A program made the position numbers and the translations under genes. A stretch of 64,000 nt of DNA from Acinetobacter baretiae. Its GTDB lineage: Bacteria > Pseudomonadota > Gammaproteobacteria > Pseudomonadales > Moraxellaceae. Below the pieces are notes generated by a model that saw nothing but the letters and a program-made list of their open reading frames with translations, was not told the origin of the DNA and ran no database searches. Shown one piece after another: positions 18,698 through 27,950 of this stretch; position 1 is the stretch's first letter, and each line of letters begins with the position of its first letter. Location of the stretch: positions 1 to 64,000 of the forward strand of contig NZ_VTDM01000016.1 in NCBI RefSeq assembly GCF_015627105.1, read 5' to 3'.

Positions 18698-19516
18698 ATG
18701 CTTAAAAAAATCAGTATTACCACCTGTTTCACAACTTTAGTTCTTGCCCTTTCAGCATGCAGTAAGCCTGAAGAAAAAAAAGAAACTGCTGTTGCTGATG
18801 CAACACCAGCAGCAGCCACATTAAATATTGGCGCAGATTTAACCTACCCTCCATATGGCTTTTTCAAAGACAATACACCACAAGGCTTTGACGTTGAATT
18901 ACTTCAGTTATTGGCCAATGCCAATCAACAAAAAGTTGAATTTATTGACACTCGCTTTGCAAACTTAATTCCAAGTTTAAATAGTAAAAAATTTGATGCC
19001 GTTGCATCTTCAATGTTTATTACGCCTGAGCGTGAAAAACAAGTCAATTTTATTCCTTATGCCAAAGTCGGCAACGCACTCATTGTTCGTACTGGAGAAT
19101 CGTTTGCACCCAAAGATGTAAAAGAGCTATGTGGTAAAACATTATCTATTATTAAAGGTTCAGCAGCTGTTCCTAAATTAGATGAGTTATCCAAAGGCTA
19201 TTGTGTTGAAAACCACAAAAAAGGGATTACTGTTCGAGAGTTCGAAACATCTCCTGAAGCATTACAATCATTACTTGCCAAGTCATCTGATGTTCAGTTT
19301 GATGATACAGATGTTGCAAAAAGCTTTGTGGCTAAAGTCAATGGCAAGGTGGTGATCTCCTCTACAGAACCTTTATACCCACAAATTTTAGGTATTGCTG
19401 TACGTAAAGATGACCCAGCAACATTAGCAAGTCTCACCAAAGCCTTAGATACCATTAAAGGCAATCAAGAGTATCAAAAACTACTTGATAAATACGGCAT
19501 TAAAGCTGTGAATTAA
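18698..19516 (+). CDS. Lipoprotein amino-acid-binding protein of the ABC transporter
   Basis: A 272-residue family 3 extracellular solute-binding protein. The signal peptide ends in LALSAC, with the lipidated cysteine at residue 21, followed by a Lys/Glu/Ala-rich linker. The mature part starts LNIGADLTYPPYGF and contains GFDVELLQLLAN and the late YQKLLDKYGI, all typical of polar amino-acid receptors. It sits 28 bases after the DUF1989 gene and 11 bases before a terminator, and so ends the transporter operon. Confidence 0.92.
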   Translation: MLKKISITTCFTTLVLALSACSKPEEKKETAVADATPAAATLNIGADLTYPPYGFFKDNTPQGFDVELLQLLANANQQKVEFIDTRFANLIPSLNSKKFDAVASSMFITPEREKQVNFIPYAKVGNALIVRTGESFAPKDVKELCGKTLSIIKGSAAVPKLDELSKGYCVENHKKGITVREFETSPEALQSLLAKSSDVQFDDTDVAKSFVAKVNGKVVISSTEPLYPQILGIAVRKDDPATLASLTKALDTIKGNQEYQKLLDKYGIKAVN

Positions 19517-19526
19517 TTTATTTTTT

Positions 19527-19563
19527 ACCTCCTGCAAGTGCAATTCATGCACAGGCAGGAGGT
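19527..19563. terminator. Terminator between convergent binding-protein and biotin carboxylase genes
   Basis: Arms ACCTCCTGC and GCAGGAGGT enclose an inner TGCA-rich pairing. The element lies exactly between the two convergent stop codons, with T-rich sequence on the left flank serving the minus-strand transcript. Confidence 0.65.
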
Positions 19564-19567
19564 TCAT

Positions 19568-21292
19568 TTATTGCTCAATACACGCAATAACATCATCTGC
19601 TTGCAAATTGGTTTGACATGCAATAGTGATAATTAATCGACCTGCCTGATGAGCAATAATCGGAACTTCCATTTTCATGGCTTCCATAACCCCAATGATT
19701 TGATCTTTTTCGACCATACTTTCAGAATCCACTTTCCACTGTGTAATCACCCCACTCATCGGAGCCAGTACAGCATTGGCATCATGTGCTGTTTCTTCCA
19801 CTAAAAGTGGTGACTGATTTGCTTGGCCAAGTAGACTTAACAGTGCAATAGGTAAACCAACATCATGTAGTTTTCCATCAATTTCAAGCTTAAGATACTG
19901 CATTGATGCTGTATTTGTATGTTGGCTACGCTGAAATACATCGTCATTGGCATTAAAATCTTGTTCAATCCAACGAGTATGTACTTTAAATTCATCAATA
20001 AAATCAGGTTCATTTAAAACAGCCTGATGAAAAGATAATACCGTTGCCACCCCTGTAATCTGAAATTGACTGAGTGCTCGCTTTGCACGTTGTATCGCCA
20101 ATGCTCGCGTAGGCGCGGTAATAATTAATTTTGCGAGTAAAGAGTCAAAATGCCGAGAAACTACACTGCCCTGCATTACTCCCGTATCTAAACGAACTCC
20201 TAACCCACTTGGTGGTATAAATTTCGTCAGCCCACCAAAGGCAGGAATAAAACCTCTTGCAGGGTCTTCAGCATTGATTCGAAACTCAATGGCATGACCC
20301 TGTGGTATAGGCATACGTTCAATAGATAACCCATGCCCCAATGCAATAGAAATTTGTTCGGCAACCAAGTCTACGCCTGATGTCTGTTCCGTAATCGGAT
20401 GTTCCACTTGTAAACGCGTGTTGACTTCTAAAAATGATAATGTGCCATTTTGACTCAGTAAATACTCTACTGTTCCTGCACCTACATAACCTGCTTTTTT
20501 ACAAATGGCAGTCGCCGAATCAATAATCTGCTGTAAGATATGCTCAGAAATAAATGGTGCAGGAGACTCCTCAACCAGTTTTTGATTACGGCGTTGCAAT
20601 GAGCAATCTCGTGTACCGACCACCACCACTTGACCCTGTTGGTCTGCAACTACTTGAGCTTCGATATGTCGTGGGCGGTCTAAATACTGCTCAACAAAAC
20701 ACTCACCTCGGCCAAATGCACTCACGGCTTCTCGAACCGCAGATTCATAAAGTGGCTGTACTTCCTCTAAATGATGTACCACTTTTAGACCACGACCACC
20801 GCCACCAAATGCTGCTTTAATTGCAATCGGCAACCCATATTGCACCGCAAAATCATAGGCTTGTTGGGCATTTTTTAATGGCTCAGAAGTACCTTTCACC
20901 AAAGGTGCACCTACAGCTTGTGCAATTTTTCGGGCTTCTATTTTGTCGCCTAACAACGTAATACTTTTAGGTGAAGGCCCCACCCAAATTAACCCAGCAT
21001 CTAAAACGGCTTGTGCAAACTCTGCACGTTCCGACAAGAAACCATACCCCGGATGTACCATTGTCGCACCCGACTGACGAGCTACTATTAAAATCGCATC
21101 AATGTTTAAATAGGTTTCTTGAGCAGTCACACCTTTTAATGCCCATGCTTCATCTGCATATTGCGTGTGTAAACTGTCGACATCTTCATTGGCATACACT
21201 GCAATCGATGAGATTGTTAAATCTTTACACGCCTGAATAATACGTACAGCGATTTCACCACGGTTGGCAATAAGTAATTTATGTGTGTTCAT
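19568..21292 (-). CDS. Biotin carboxylase fused to biotin carboxyl carrier domain
   Basis: A 574-residue protein with an AccC-like biotin carboxylase (residues 1-~445: LLIANRGEIAVRI, GYGFLSERAEFA, GGGGRGLKVV ATP-grasp loop, LEVNTRLQVEHPITE) and a C-terminal biotinyl domain whose acceptor lysine is in VMEAMKME. It carries its own carrier, like the BC half of urea carboxylase or acyl-CoA carboxylases, but no carboxyltransferase follows. Instead the ATG overlaps the stop of the fused PxpB-PxpC gene, so it belongs to the 5-oxoprolinase-type operon. A biotin-dependent carboxylation linked to cyclic amide cleavage is an attractive inference; it is not shown by the sequence. Confidence 0.9.
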   Translation of the reverse strand: MNTHKLLIANRGEIAVRIIQACKDLTISSIAVYANEDVDSLHTQYADEAWALKGVTAQETYLNIDAILIVARQSGATMVHPGYGFLSERAEFAQAVLDAGLIWVGPSPKSITLLGDKIEARKIAQAVGAPLVKGTSEPLKNAQQAYDFAVQYGLPIAIKAAFGGGGRGLKVVHHLEEVQPLYESAVREAVSAFGRGECFVEQYLDRPRHIEAQVVADQQGQVVVVGTRDCSLQRRNQKLVEESPAPFISEHILQQIIDSATAICKKAGYVGAGTVEYLLSQNGTLSFLEVNTRLQVEHPITEQTSGVDLVAEQISIALGHGLSIERMPIPQGHAIEFRINAEDPARGFIPAFGGLTKFIPPSGLGVRLDTGVMQGSVVSRHFDSLLAKLIITAPTRALAIQRAKRALSQFQITGVATVLSFHQAVLNEPDFIDEFKVHTRWIEQDFNANDDVFQRSQHTNTASMQYLKLEIDGKLHDVGLPIALLSLLGQANQSPLLVEETAHDANAVLAPMSGVITQWKVDSESMVEKDQIIGVMEAMKMEVPIIAHQAGRLIITIACQTNLQADDVIACIEQ

Positions 21293-22881
21293 ACATTCAT
21301 ATCCATAAATTCTGAAATTTGATTAAATTTAATCCAACAACCTGCTGGAATTTGAGCCACCAAATCTAAGTGATAACTTGCAACTGTCGCAATTACAGGG
21401 TATCCCCCCGTGAGTGGATGATCATTCATAAACAATACAGGTTGGCCATTGGGCGGAATTTGTAGTGCACCTGTAACAGTACCTTCACTGGGCAGTTCCA
21501 TATGCTTTGATCTTTCCAAAGCAACTGCACCATGTAACCTCAACCCCACTCGATTCATTTCATTGGTCACTTGCCACAACTGATCAAATAATACTGTTAC
21601 ACTTTTTGCTTCAAACCAATCTGTTCTTGGCCCAAGAATAAGATCTAACACCACGGTCTCTTCACTTTTAGGCAACCACTTTGTCACTTCTGTCGAAATA
21701 GATACTGCTTGTTTCGGCATTTGACCCACTACAATTTCATCACCCATACACAGCGGTTTCGGTCCAAGTTGTGCCAACGTATCAAAACTACGACTGGCCA
21801 AAACCGAAGGAACCAACACCCCTCCACGTATAGCCAAATAATTTCTCAGCCCCATTTTCGGGGTTTTAATCTGAATTTTATCGCCTTCATCTAATGCAAT
21901 TGCCTGACCAGAAGCCACAACAGCAACCTTCGTGTCTGCATATTCAATCATGCATTCACCAATCGCACCGGTCACTGCCACAACGGTAGGTGCAAGCACT
22001 TGCGCTTTAAAACCACCGTTCAAAATCTCAAGCACAGCCGTATTGGCTATATTTCCGACACACTCATTCGCCAAACGCATTGCACCTTGATCTAATGCTC
22101 CTCCCACACCAACGCCCAAGGAAAATTGTCCCATCCGCCCCCCATCTTGTATCAGCGTTTGCATACCTACATTTAAAATTTTTAATGTGGCATTTGTCGT
22201 TTTATCTAACGCAATGCTCTGCTCATGAGATGGCTTTACAACATCGGGCACACTCACCAATGTGCCTTGTTTTGCCTCTTTAAAAATGACGGTATGGCCC
22301 GGTACAAAAAGCGCAGGAGGATCTCGCTCAATATCCCACATCTTTGTATGTGTGCGACCAATCAATTGCCATCCCCCCGGACTGTCTTTGGGATACACCC
22401 CAGAATACTCTCCAGCCAATGCAACCGAACCTGCCTCTATGCGTTTACGAGGTACATCTAAACGAGGAACACTGCCAAATGGACGACTTTCACAATTTAA
22501 ATAACCAAAACCTGGGGCAAAACCAATAAAAGCCACTTTCCACTCATGTTGTGTATGGCGTTGGATCAGCGCTTGAGTGGTTATCCCTAGTCGTTCGGCC
22601 ACTTCATTTAAATCTCCACCACCGTATTCAACCGAAATAACTACCGTATGCCCACGCACGGCAACATCATCTTGAACATGCTGTTTAGATAACCATGCAA
22701 TGAGCTGTTGTTGAGAGGTTTTAAATACTGAAAACTGAATTAAAATGGTTTTTTCAGCAGGGATCATATCTAAAATTGCAGGATGTTGTGCACGTTGTAA
22801 GTGCTGAAAAAAACGTGTGGTTTCTAATAAATCATGACATTCAATTAAGAAACTGTCTAAACTCACCGATAAAAATCGCAT
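21289..22881 (-). CDS. Fused PxpB-PxpC (KipI-KipA), 5-oxoprolinase/allophanate-hydrolase-like subunits
   Basis: A 530-residue fusion. Residues 1-~215 match KipI/PxpB (GFAPGFGYL, RKRIEAGSVALAG, GGWQLIGRT). Residues ~235-530 match KipA/PxpC, the biotin-dependent carboxyltransferase-like subunit (GMQTLIQDGGR, GALDQGAMRLAN, the RTDWF block, and LPSEGTVTGALQIPPNGQP). In Bacillus and E. coli the two subunits are separate and, with PxpA, form ATP-dependent 5-oxoprolinase. Allophanate hydrolase subunits are homologous, but the adjacent PxpA gene favours 5-oxoproline. It lies 14 bases after the DUF1445 gene and overlaps the biotin carboxylase start. Confidence 0.88.
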   Translation of the reverse strand: MRFLSVSLDSFLIECHDLLETTRFFQHLQRAQHPAILDMIPAEKTILIQFSVFKTSQQQLIAWLSKQHVQDDVAVRGHTVVISVEYGGGDLNEVAERLGITTQALIQRHTQHEWKVAFIGFAPGFGYLNCESRPFGSVPRLDVPRKRIEAGSVALAGEYSGVYPKDSPGGWQLIGRTHTKMWDIERDPPALFVPGHTVIFKEAKQGTLVSVPDVVKPSHEQSIALDKTTNATLKILNVGMQTLIQDGGRMGQFSLGVGVGGALDQGAMRLANECVGNIANTAVLEILNGGFKAQVLAPTVVAVTGAIGECMIEYADTKVAVVASGQAIALDEGDKIQIKTPKMGLRNYLAIRGGVLVPSVLASRSFDTLAQLGPKPLCMGDEIVVGQMPKQAVSISTEVTKWLPKSEETVVLDLILGPRTDWFEAKSVTVLFDQLWQVTNEMNRVGLRLHGAVALERSKHMELPSEGTVTGALQIPPNGQPVLFMNDHPLTGGYPVIATVASYHLDLVAQIPAGCWIKFNQISEFMDMNV

Positions 22882-22894
22882 AATGCCCCCTAGA

Positions 22895-23704
22895 CTAAAC
22901 AGACCATGTACGGTCAGGAATGTCTGTAATTAGCATGTGGCCGGGTGCATGACTAATGGCAAAAGGGACTTTAGATTGCATAACGGCGGCTTGTGGTGTT
23001 ACACCACATGCCCAAAATACAGTAATTTCATCGTCTAAAATACGAGGTGCATCACCAAAATCAGGGCAATAAATATCTTTAATTCCCAATAGATGTGGTG
23101 AACCGATATGAACAGGGGCACCATGAATTTGAGGTACTTTTGCTGTAATTTGTACCGCTTGAGGGACTTGATGTGCTTTCATTGGTCGCATAGACACCAC
23201 CAATTGACCCGACATTTTTCCTGCTGAACGACATGCAACATTGGTTAAATACATAGGCACATTGGTTTGATCGGTAATATGACGCACGTCTATACCTGCA
23301 GCCATTAAATCGGCTTCAAATGAAAAACTACAGCCGATTAAAAACGTCACCATTTTAGGATTTTCTTGCCAAATGTTTGAAATATCTGTGACTTCACTCA
23401 CTTGACGACCATGCTCCCAAATATGATATTTTGGAAAATCAGTTCGAATATCTATATCTGCCCCAAGCTGTGTACGATATTGTCCAGCTTCAATGACATC
23501 TAATATCGGACAGCTTTGTGGATTACGCTGTGCATACAGTAAAAAGTCCCATGCCCAGTCCTCAGGCACACAAATCATGTTCACCTGAGTCATACCTGAG
23601 GCTAACCCTGCGGTAGGCTGATCGTACCCTTGCCGAATGCGTAATCGTGCCTGCTGTGCTTGTTTTAATTGCTCTGCTGTTGCCAAAAATGGAATATTAG
23701 ACAT
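22895..23704 (-). CDS. DUF1445 family protein (YcsI-like putative hydro-lyase)
   Basis: A 269-residue DUF1445 protein; the ATG giving MSNIPFLATAEQL, two bases after the pxpA stop, is preferred over an upstream start inside pxpA. Conserved family blocks include TAGLASGMTQVNMICVP, FLIGCSFSFEADL, VPMYLTNVAC and the late VFWACGVTPQAA. The Bacillus homologue YcsI lies in the same kip operon. DUF1445 also forms the N-terminal part of mammalian D-glutamate cyclase, which makes 5-oxo-D-proline, so a link to 5-oxoproline chemistry is plausible. No activity is established for this stand-alone form. Confidence 0.85.
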   Translation of the reverse strand: MSNIPFLATAEQLKQAQQARLRIRQGYDQPTAGLASGMTQVNMICVPEDWAWDFLLYAQRNPQSCPILDVIEAGQYRTQLGADIDIRTDFPKYHIWEHGRQVSEVTDISNIWQENPKMVTFLIGCSFSFEADLMAAGIDVRHITDQTNVPMYLTNVACRSAGKMSGQLVVSMRPMKAHQVPQAVQITAKVPQIHGAPVHIGSPHLLGIKDIYCPDFGDAPRILDDEITVFWACGVTPQAAVMQSKVPFAISHAPGHMLITDIPDRTWSV

Positions 23705-23706
23705 GT

Positions 23707-24477
23707 TTACACCTGCTTTTGTGCACAAAATGGGGTAATACTGATGTGATGATCTTGCAACGCATCAATAATTTTTTGGGTAATCTCAAGCGCTCCTTGC
23801 GTATCGCCATGCACACAAACGCTCTTTGCTTGAATACGAGTAAAAGTCCCCTCAACCGACATGACTCCGCCATGTTTCACCATACTAACCACACGTTCAG
23901 CAATTTGATCTGCATCGTGTAATACAGCACCATCTAAACGTCTAGAGACCAAAGAACCATCTTCATGATACGCACGATCTGCAAATGCCTCTGCAACCAC
24001 ATGTAGACCATGTGTTTGTGCAAAATCGACCAAACGAGAACCTGCCAAAGCCACTAACGTTAAGCTTGCGTTAAATGACTTTATGGCATCAATGACCGCC
24101 TGTGCTTGCGTTAAATTGTGTGCAATCGTGTTATATAATGCCCCGTGAGGTTTTACATAACTCACTTTGGCACCAACGCTTCGTGCCAACCCATCTAAGG
24201 CTGACAATTGATACAGTACATCGGCATATAATTCATCATAAGACAAGTCCATGTTACGGCGCCCAAAACCCACTAAATCTGGATAAGCCACATGTGCACC
24301 AATTGCAACACCAGAAGCATGTGCCTGACGCACTGTAGATAAAATTCCTCGCGGGTCACCTGCGTGAAAACCACAGGCAATGTTGGCACTACTGACCAGT
24401 TTTAAAATCTCTAGGTCATTACCCATACGCCATGAGCCATAACTTTCACCAAGATCACTGTTTAAATCAATATTCAT
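23707..24477 (-). CDS. pxpA: 5-oxoprolinase subunit A (LamB/YcsF family)
   Basis: The 256-residue LamB/YcsF protein opens with the family signature [14 protein letters not shown] and contains [36 protein letters not shown] and the late CVHGDT block. PxpA hydrolyses the activated 5-oxoproline ring together with PxpB and PxpC. Two ATG codons in tandem precede the frame; the second gives the family N-terminus. It is the second gene of an operon that begins with the NRAMP transporter 10 bases upstream. Confidence 0.92.
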   Translation of the reverse strand: MNIDLNSDLGESYGSWRMGNDLEILKLVSSANIACGFHAGDPRGILSTVRQAHASGVAIGAHVAYPDLVGFGRRNMDLSYDELYADVLYQLSALDGLARSVGAKVSYVKPHGALYNTIAHNLTQAQAVIDAIKSFNASLTLVALAGSRLVDFAQTHGLHVVAEAFADRAYHEDGSLVSRRLDGAVLHDADQIAERVVSMVKHGGVMSVEGTFTRIQAKSVCVHGDTQGALEITQKIIDALQDHHISITPFCAQKQV

Positions 24478-24489
24478 CATGGCACTCTC

Positions 24490-25722
24490 TTACAATGATT
24501 TTAGATAATTAAAAATGGTATTAAATGAAATGTAACCCATATACCATGTCAATAAACACGTCAGCACACCCAGTACAGTGAGCCACATCGGATAGTTATA
24601 CCCACCCAACAAATCTTTTCGGCATGCGGCAACATATACAAATAGCGTTAAGCCAATCGGTAACACAAGACCATTTAAACCACCCACAAAAATTAATAAA
24701 TTTGCAGGGGTTGCGCCTAAAATCACAAAAAGTAAAAGTGCAGATGAAATAAAAATGACTGTACACACGTTACGCTGTTTTAAAGTAATATCTTTTTTAA
24801 AGGCTGTGAAAAAAGACACCGACGTATAGGCTGCACCAATGGCACTGCTAATCCCTGCTGCAAAAAACACAAGACCAAAAAGTTTAAAACCAAACATACC
24901 TGCAGCATACTGAAATGCTTGAGCTGCTGGGTTGGCATTTTTGGCAGATAAATCAATGACAGCACCACTTGCCACCACGCCAAGTACCGCCAAGAAAAGT
25001 ACATAACGTACAATACCCACCACCACAATACCTTTGGTGGCCGCTTTAGAGACTTCATCAATATGTTCTGGCCCGACAGCCCCTTTATCTAATAAACGGT
25101 GTGCACCTGAATAACAGATATATCCACCCACCGTACCACCAACAATGGTCGTAATACTGGCAAAGTCAATATGGCTTGGTAAAATCGTCTGATGAAATGC
25201 ATCTCCTAGTGGTGGTGCAACAATAATAGCAACCACAACAACAATCAGAATTTTGACCACACCCAACACAATCATGCTTTTATCAACAACAAGCGTTGCT
25301 TTTTTTGATGCAAAAATCAAAATAGCAATTGCACCACTAATCACACCGCCCCATTTGGTATCTAAACCAAATAGCGCATTTAACCCCAACGCTGCACCTG
25401 CAATATTGCCCACATTAAAAAAGAAGCCACCAAAAATAACCAATGCCGCCAATACATAACCACTTCCCGGTAAAGCTGCATTTGCCACATCGGGAGCACG
25501 CATTTGCGTTAATGTGACCACACGCCAAATATTTTGCTGTACCACATAATCAATAATAATCGACAGTAAAATCCCAAAACCAAATGCGGCACCCATTTTG
25601 GCGGTAAACACAGCAGTTTGAGTTAAAAATCCCGGCCCCATGGCTGACGTTGCCATTAAGAAAATAGAAGCAATAATTGCCCACTGTCTTTCATTAAAAA
25701 ACTTTTTAGTGTTATTCCCCAT
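24490..25722 (-). CDS. NRAMP-family transporter (YcsG-like)
   Basis: A 410-residue membrane protein with about 11 helices related to NRAMP/MntH. The start MGNNTKKFF is chosen because AGGATCAGG lies just upstream and the frame before it has no family similarity. The first helix carries SAMGPGFLTQTAVFTAK. The canonical metal-binding DPGN motif of MntH is replaced here (GPGFL), as in the YcsG branch, so the cargo may not be Mn(II) and could be the organic substrate of the neighbouring pxp genes. In Bacillus ycsG is in the same kip operon. It is the first gene after LysR. Confidence 0.85.
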   Translation of the reverse strand: MGNNTKKFFNERQWAIIASIFLMATSAMGPGFLTQTAVFTAKMGAAFGFGILLSIIIDYVVQQNIWRVVTLTQMRAPDVANAALPGSGYVLAALVIFGGFFFNVGNIAGAALGLNALFGLDTKWGGVISGAIAILIFASKKATLVVDKSMIVLGVVKILIVVVVAIIVAPPLGDAFHQTILPSHIDFASITTIVGGTVGGYICYSGAHRLLDKGAVGPEHIDEVSKAATKGIVVVGIVRYVLFLAVLGVVASGAVIDLSAKNANPAAQAFQYAAGMFGFKLFGLVFFAAGISSAIGAAYTSVSFFTAFKKDITLKQRNVCTVIFISSALLLFVILGATPANLLIFVGGLNGLVLPIGLTLFVYVAACRKDLLGGYNYPMWLTVLGVLTCLLTWYMGYISFNTIFNYLKSL

Positions 25723-25959
25723 GCCTGATCCTATATAAAATAAAAATACTTCATGTAATAAATCACACAAAATATTCATGGCTCAAGCATTATTGCATAT
25801 TTAAATTATTTATAAGTTACTGATAAACATAGTATTAAAAAAATGATTAGCACACCTAATTGAAACCCATTAAGCAAACTAATGTTTAATTTTTATGCAT
25901 GTTTTGTTTTGGTGCTGTTTTGGTTTTAATCTAGTGCGCTCTGCTATATCACATCGCAA

Positions 25960-26907
25960 TTAATACAAAGAAAAATTCTCATGGCTAAACTGTTGATTGA
26001 GTTTTTTGGTTGCCTGATTAGCAACATTCACTGCAAGATCTGCTAAATTATTTTTTACAAGATCATCTCGCCCAAGCGTATACACACATGAAAAATGATA
26101 CGGATTCAACACGATGTTTGTGGGCAAAATATAAAGTCGCTTTTCTCTTAATTCTTTGAGCACAGAAAGGTGTGGCAATACGCCAATGCCCATGCCTTCT
26201 TCAGTCATTTTTATGAGTGTAGCCAGTGAATAACTGGTAATGGTTTTTGGTTCAGGCAATCGCAATTGATTCAACTGTTGTTTAAGATCGATATATGGAT
26301 ACGTATTTTTAGGATAGCTAATGATTGTGGAGCGGATAATGTCTTTAAAACATAAAGCACTCCGATGTAAAAATTTTTGTCCGAGTTTGGCAGAAATTAA
26401 AAAACTTTGTTCAAAATAACAAAGTGGACGTTGAATACAGTCAAAATCACAGGTGTGATCTAACATAAACACCATATCCAACTCACCATTTTTAAGTGCG
26501 TCTTTGAGTACAGGCGTAATATTGACAATAATATCTATCGTAATATAAGGATAATCACGGTAGACCATCTCTATAAAATCGACCAGCCACGAATGAACAA
26601 TGGTTTCTGCTACACCTAAACGAATTGTACTTTCTTTTAAGCTATGATGAGAAATATCCGTGAGCAGTTGCTCATGAAGAACGATGCTTTTTTCTGCATA
26701 CTTAAACGCAACCTTGCCTTGATCTGTTAAATGAATACTGCGTGATGTGCGTTCCAACAATTTAACACCAAACTCATGCTCCAATGTCGCAATGCGCTGA
26801 GATACAGAAGATTGTGTCGTATTGAGTTGTATGGCTGCTTTATTAAAACTACTTAACCGTACAACCCAATAGAGTGTTTCAAGACCTTTATAATTCAAAT
26901 GACCCAT
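25960..26907 (-). CDS. LysR family transcriptional regulator of the pxp cluster
   Basis: A 315-residue LysR protein. The winged helix-turn-helix is SSFNKAAIQLNTTQSSVSQRI near residues 19-40, followed by a linker helix and a substrate-binding domain. It lies upstream of the NRAMP-pxpA-DUF1445-pxpBC-biotin carboxylase genes on the same strand, separated by 237 bases that must hold the operon promoter. It probably activates them in response to the pathway substrate. In the Bacillus kip operon the regulator is the unrelated KipR, so control differs. Confidence 0.88.
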   Translation of the reverse strand: MGHLNYKGLETLYWVVRLSSFNKAAIQLNTTQSSVSQRIATLEHEFGVKLLERTSRSIHLTDQGKVAFKYAEKSIVLHEQLLTDISHHSLKESTIRLGVAETIVHSWLVDFIEMVYRDYPYITIDIIVNITPVLKDALKNGELDMVFMLDHTCDFDCIQRPLCYFEQSFLISAKLGQKFLHRSALCFKDIIRSTIISYPKNTYPYIDLKQQLNQLRLPEPKTITSYSLATLIKMTEEGMGIGVLPHLSVLKELREKRLYILPTNIVLNPYHFSCVYTLGRDDLVKNNLADLAVNVANQATKKLNQQFSHENFSLY

Positions 26908-27035
26908 CCAATGGTAAACATGGAGTTATACAATACACCGAATGCCCTCTCATGAAAAAAATGATATCTATTTAATTTTTTATGGTCAAAATACCTCATC
27001 TGATTTTCGTTAAACCATTCAATGAAATCGTAACA

Positions 27036-27362
27036 TTAACGCAATGCACCAATGTAGTGATGTGAAACTTCCGCTTGAAAACATTCATCATTTATCGTTG
27101 CAGATGGCGTAGACATTAAAGTTACATCTTCAATTTTCAGCTGGCTTTGACAGCCCATAATGTGCTGTTGCAACATTTTTGCAAATTGCTGTACTTTTTC
27201 ATCTGATGATTGATTGGCAAATTTAATAATTTCATTGGCATAGTGTTGATCTTGTTCTAAATAAATGACATCAATCACTCGACCTGTTGCTCTTCTTAAA
27301 TGTACATATAATTGAGATGCCACAGCAAAAATTGTAGCTTCTTGTTTTAATGGTAAGACCAT
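27036..27362 (-). CDS. Small conserved-looking hypothetical protein
   Basis: A 108-residue soluble protein that I do not recognise. The start MVLPLKQEATIF is chosen because AGGGGAG lies 6 bases upstream; an earlier in-frame ATG adds 13 residues without a ribosome-binding site. The sequence is mostly helical in character with one VIDVIYLEQDQ strand and no membrane segment or signal peptide. It stands alone between LysR and the PadR fusion gene. No function is proposed. Confidence 0.65.
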   Translation of the reverse strand: MVLPLKQEATIFAVASQLYVHLRRATGRVIDVIYLEQDQHYANEIIKFANQSSDEKVQQFAKMLQQHIMGCQSQLKIEDVTLMSTPSATINDECFQAEVSHHYIGALR

Positions 27363-27950
27363 ATCATCTCCCCTTATTTCTTCTAAAAAATACACATTCA
27401 ACCCCTAAATACAAACGTGGCGTTCAATATCATTACCCCATCAAAAATAATGAGTTAAATAGATATAAATAATCCTGACCATTGCTTATATTCACTTCAA
27501 ACAAAAGCAAAAATTAGACCACATCGGTCAAACGAATAATGGTTTTTAATATTTTTTCATCGATACATGCTATCGCTTAAATATCGGCACAAACATACAA
27601 CGGCAGTGCTTCGCAAGCATAAAAAACAATATATTTTTCACCCTCAGTATTTTCATGATTATTCTATTCAATCAAACGATATCTGTTTTCAACACACACT
27701 ATAAAGATGTCGTGTATCAAAGGTAATTGATCACACACACAACCAACATCATGTCCATGAGCATAGTATTCTTAAAAATATCAGACGATTTCACACTAAA
27801 AGAAACAATTAATCTTATTAAAAAATATATCTTTTATTTTTAATAAAATTCATAAACACCTTTAAATTTCTTTATTTATAATAAATTACAAAAAATAACT
27901 TACATAAAAATCATTTTAAAAAATATAATAGATATATCTTTTTTAAAACA
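27363..27950. promoter_or_regulatory. Intergenic region with PadR-fusion promoter and AGATATATCT site
   Basis: About 590 bases without a gene. Near its right end TTACAT (27900-27905) and TATAAT (27924-27929) are 18 bases apart. Immediately after the -10 lies the perfect palindrome AGATATATCT (27930-27939), set within A- and T-runs that extend the symmetry. A related AATATATCTTTT stretch occurs about 100 bases upstream. Such a site overlapping the start point would suit autorepression by the PadR domain encoded directly downstream. Confidence 0.55.

Noticed and set aside
21289-22881. Urea amidolyase/allophanate hydrolase instead of 5-oxoprolinase subunits
   Set aside because: The KipI/KipA folds are shared, but no amidase-signature allophanate hydrolase is present and PxpA lies in the same operon, which favours the 5-oxoprolinase type.
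24490-25722. MntH manganese importer paired with the manganese exporter at 6384
   Set aside because: The metal-binding DPGN motif is absent and the operon context is pxp genes, so a simple Mn import role is not supported.
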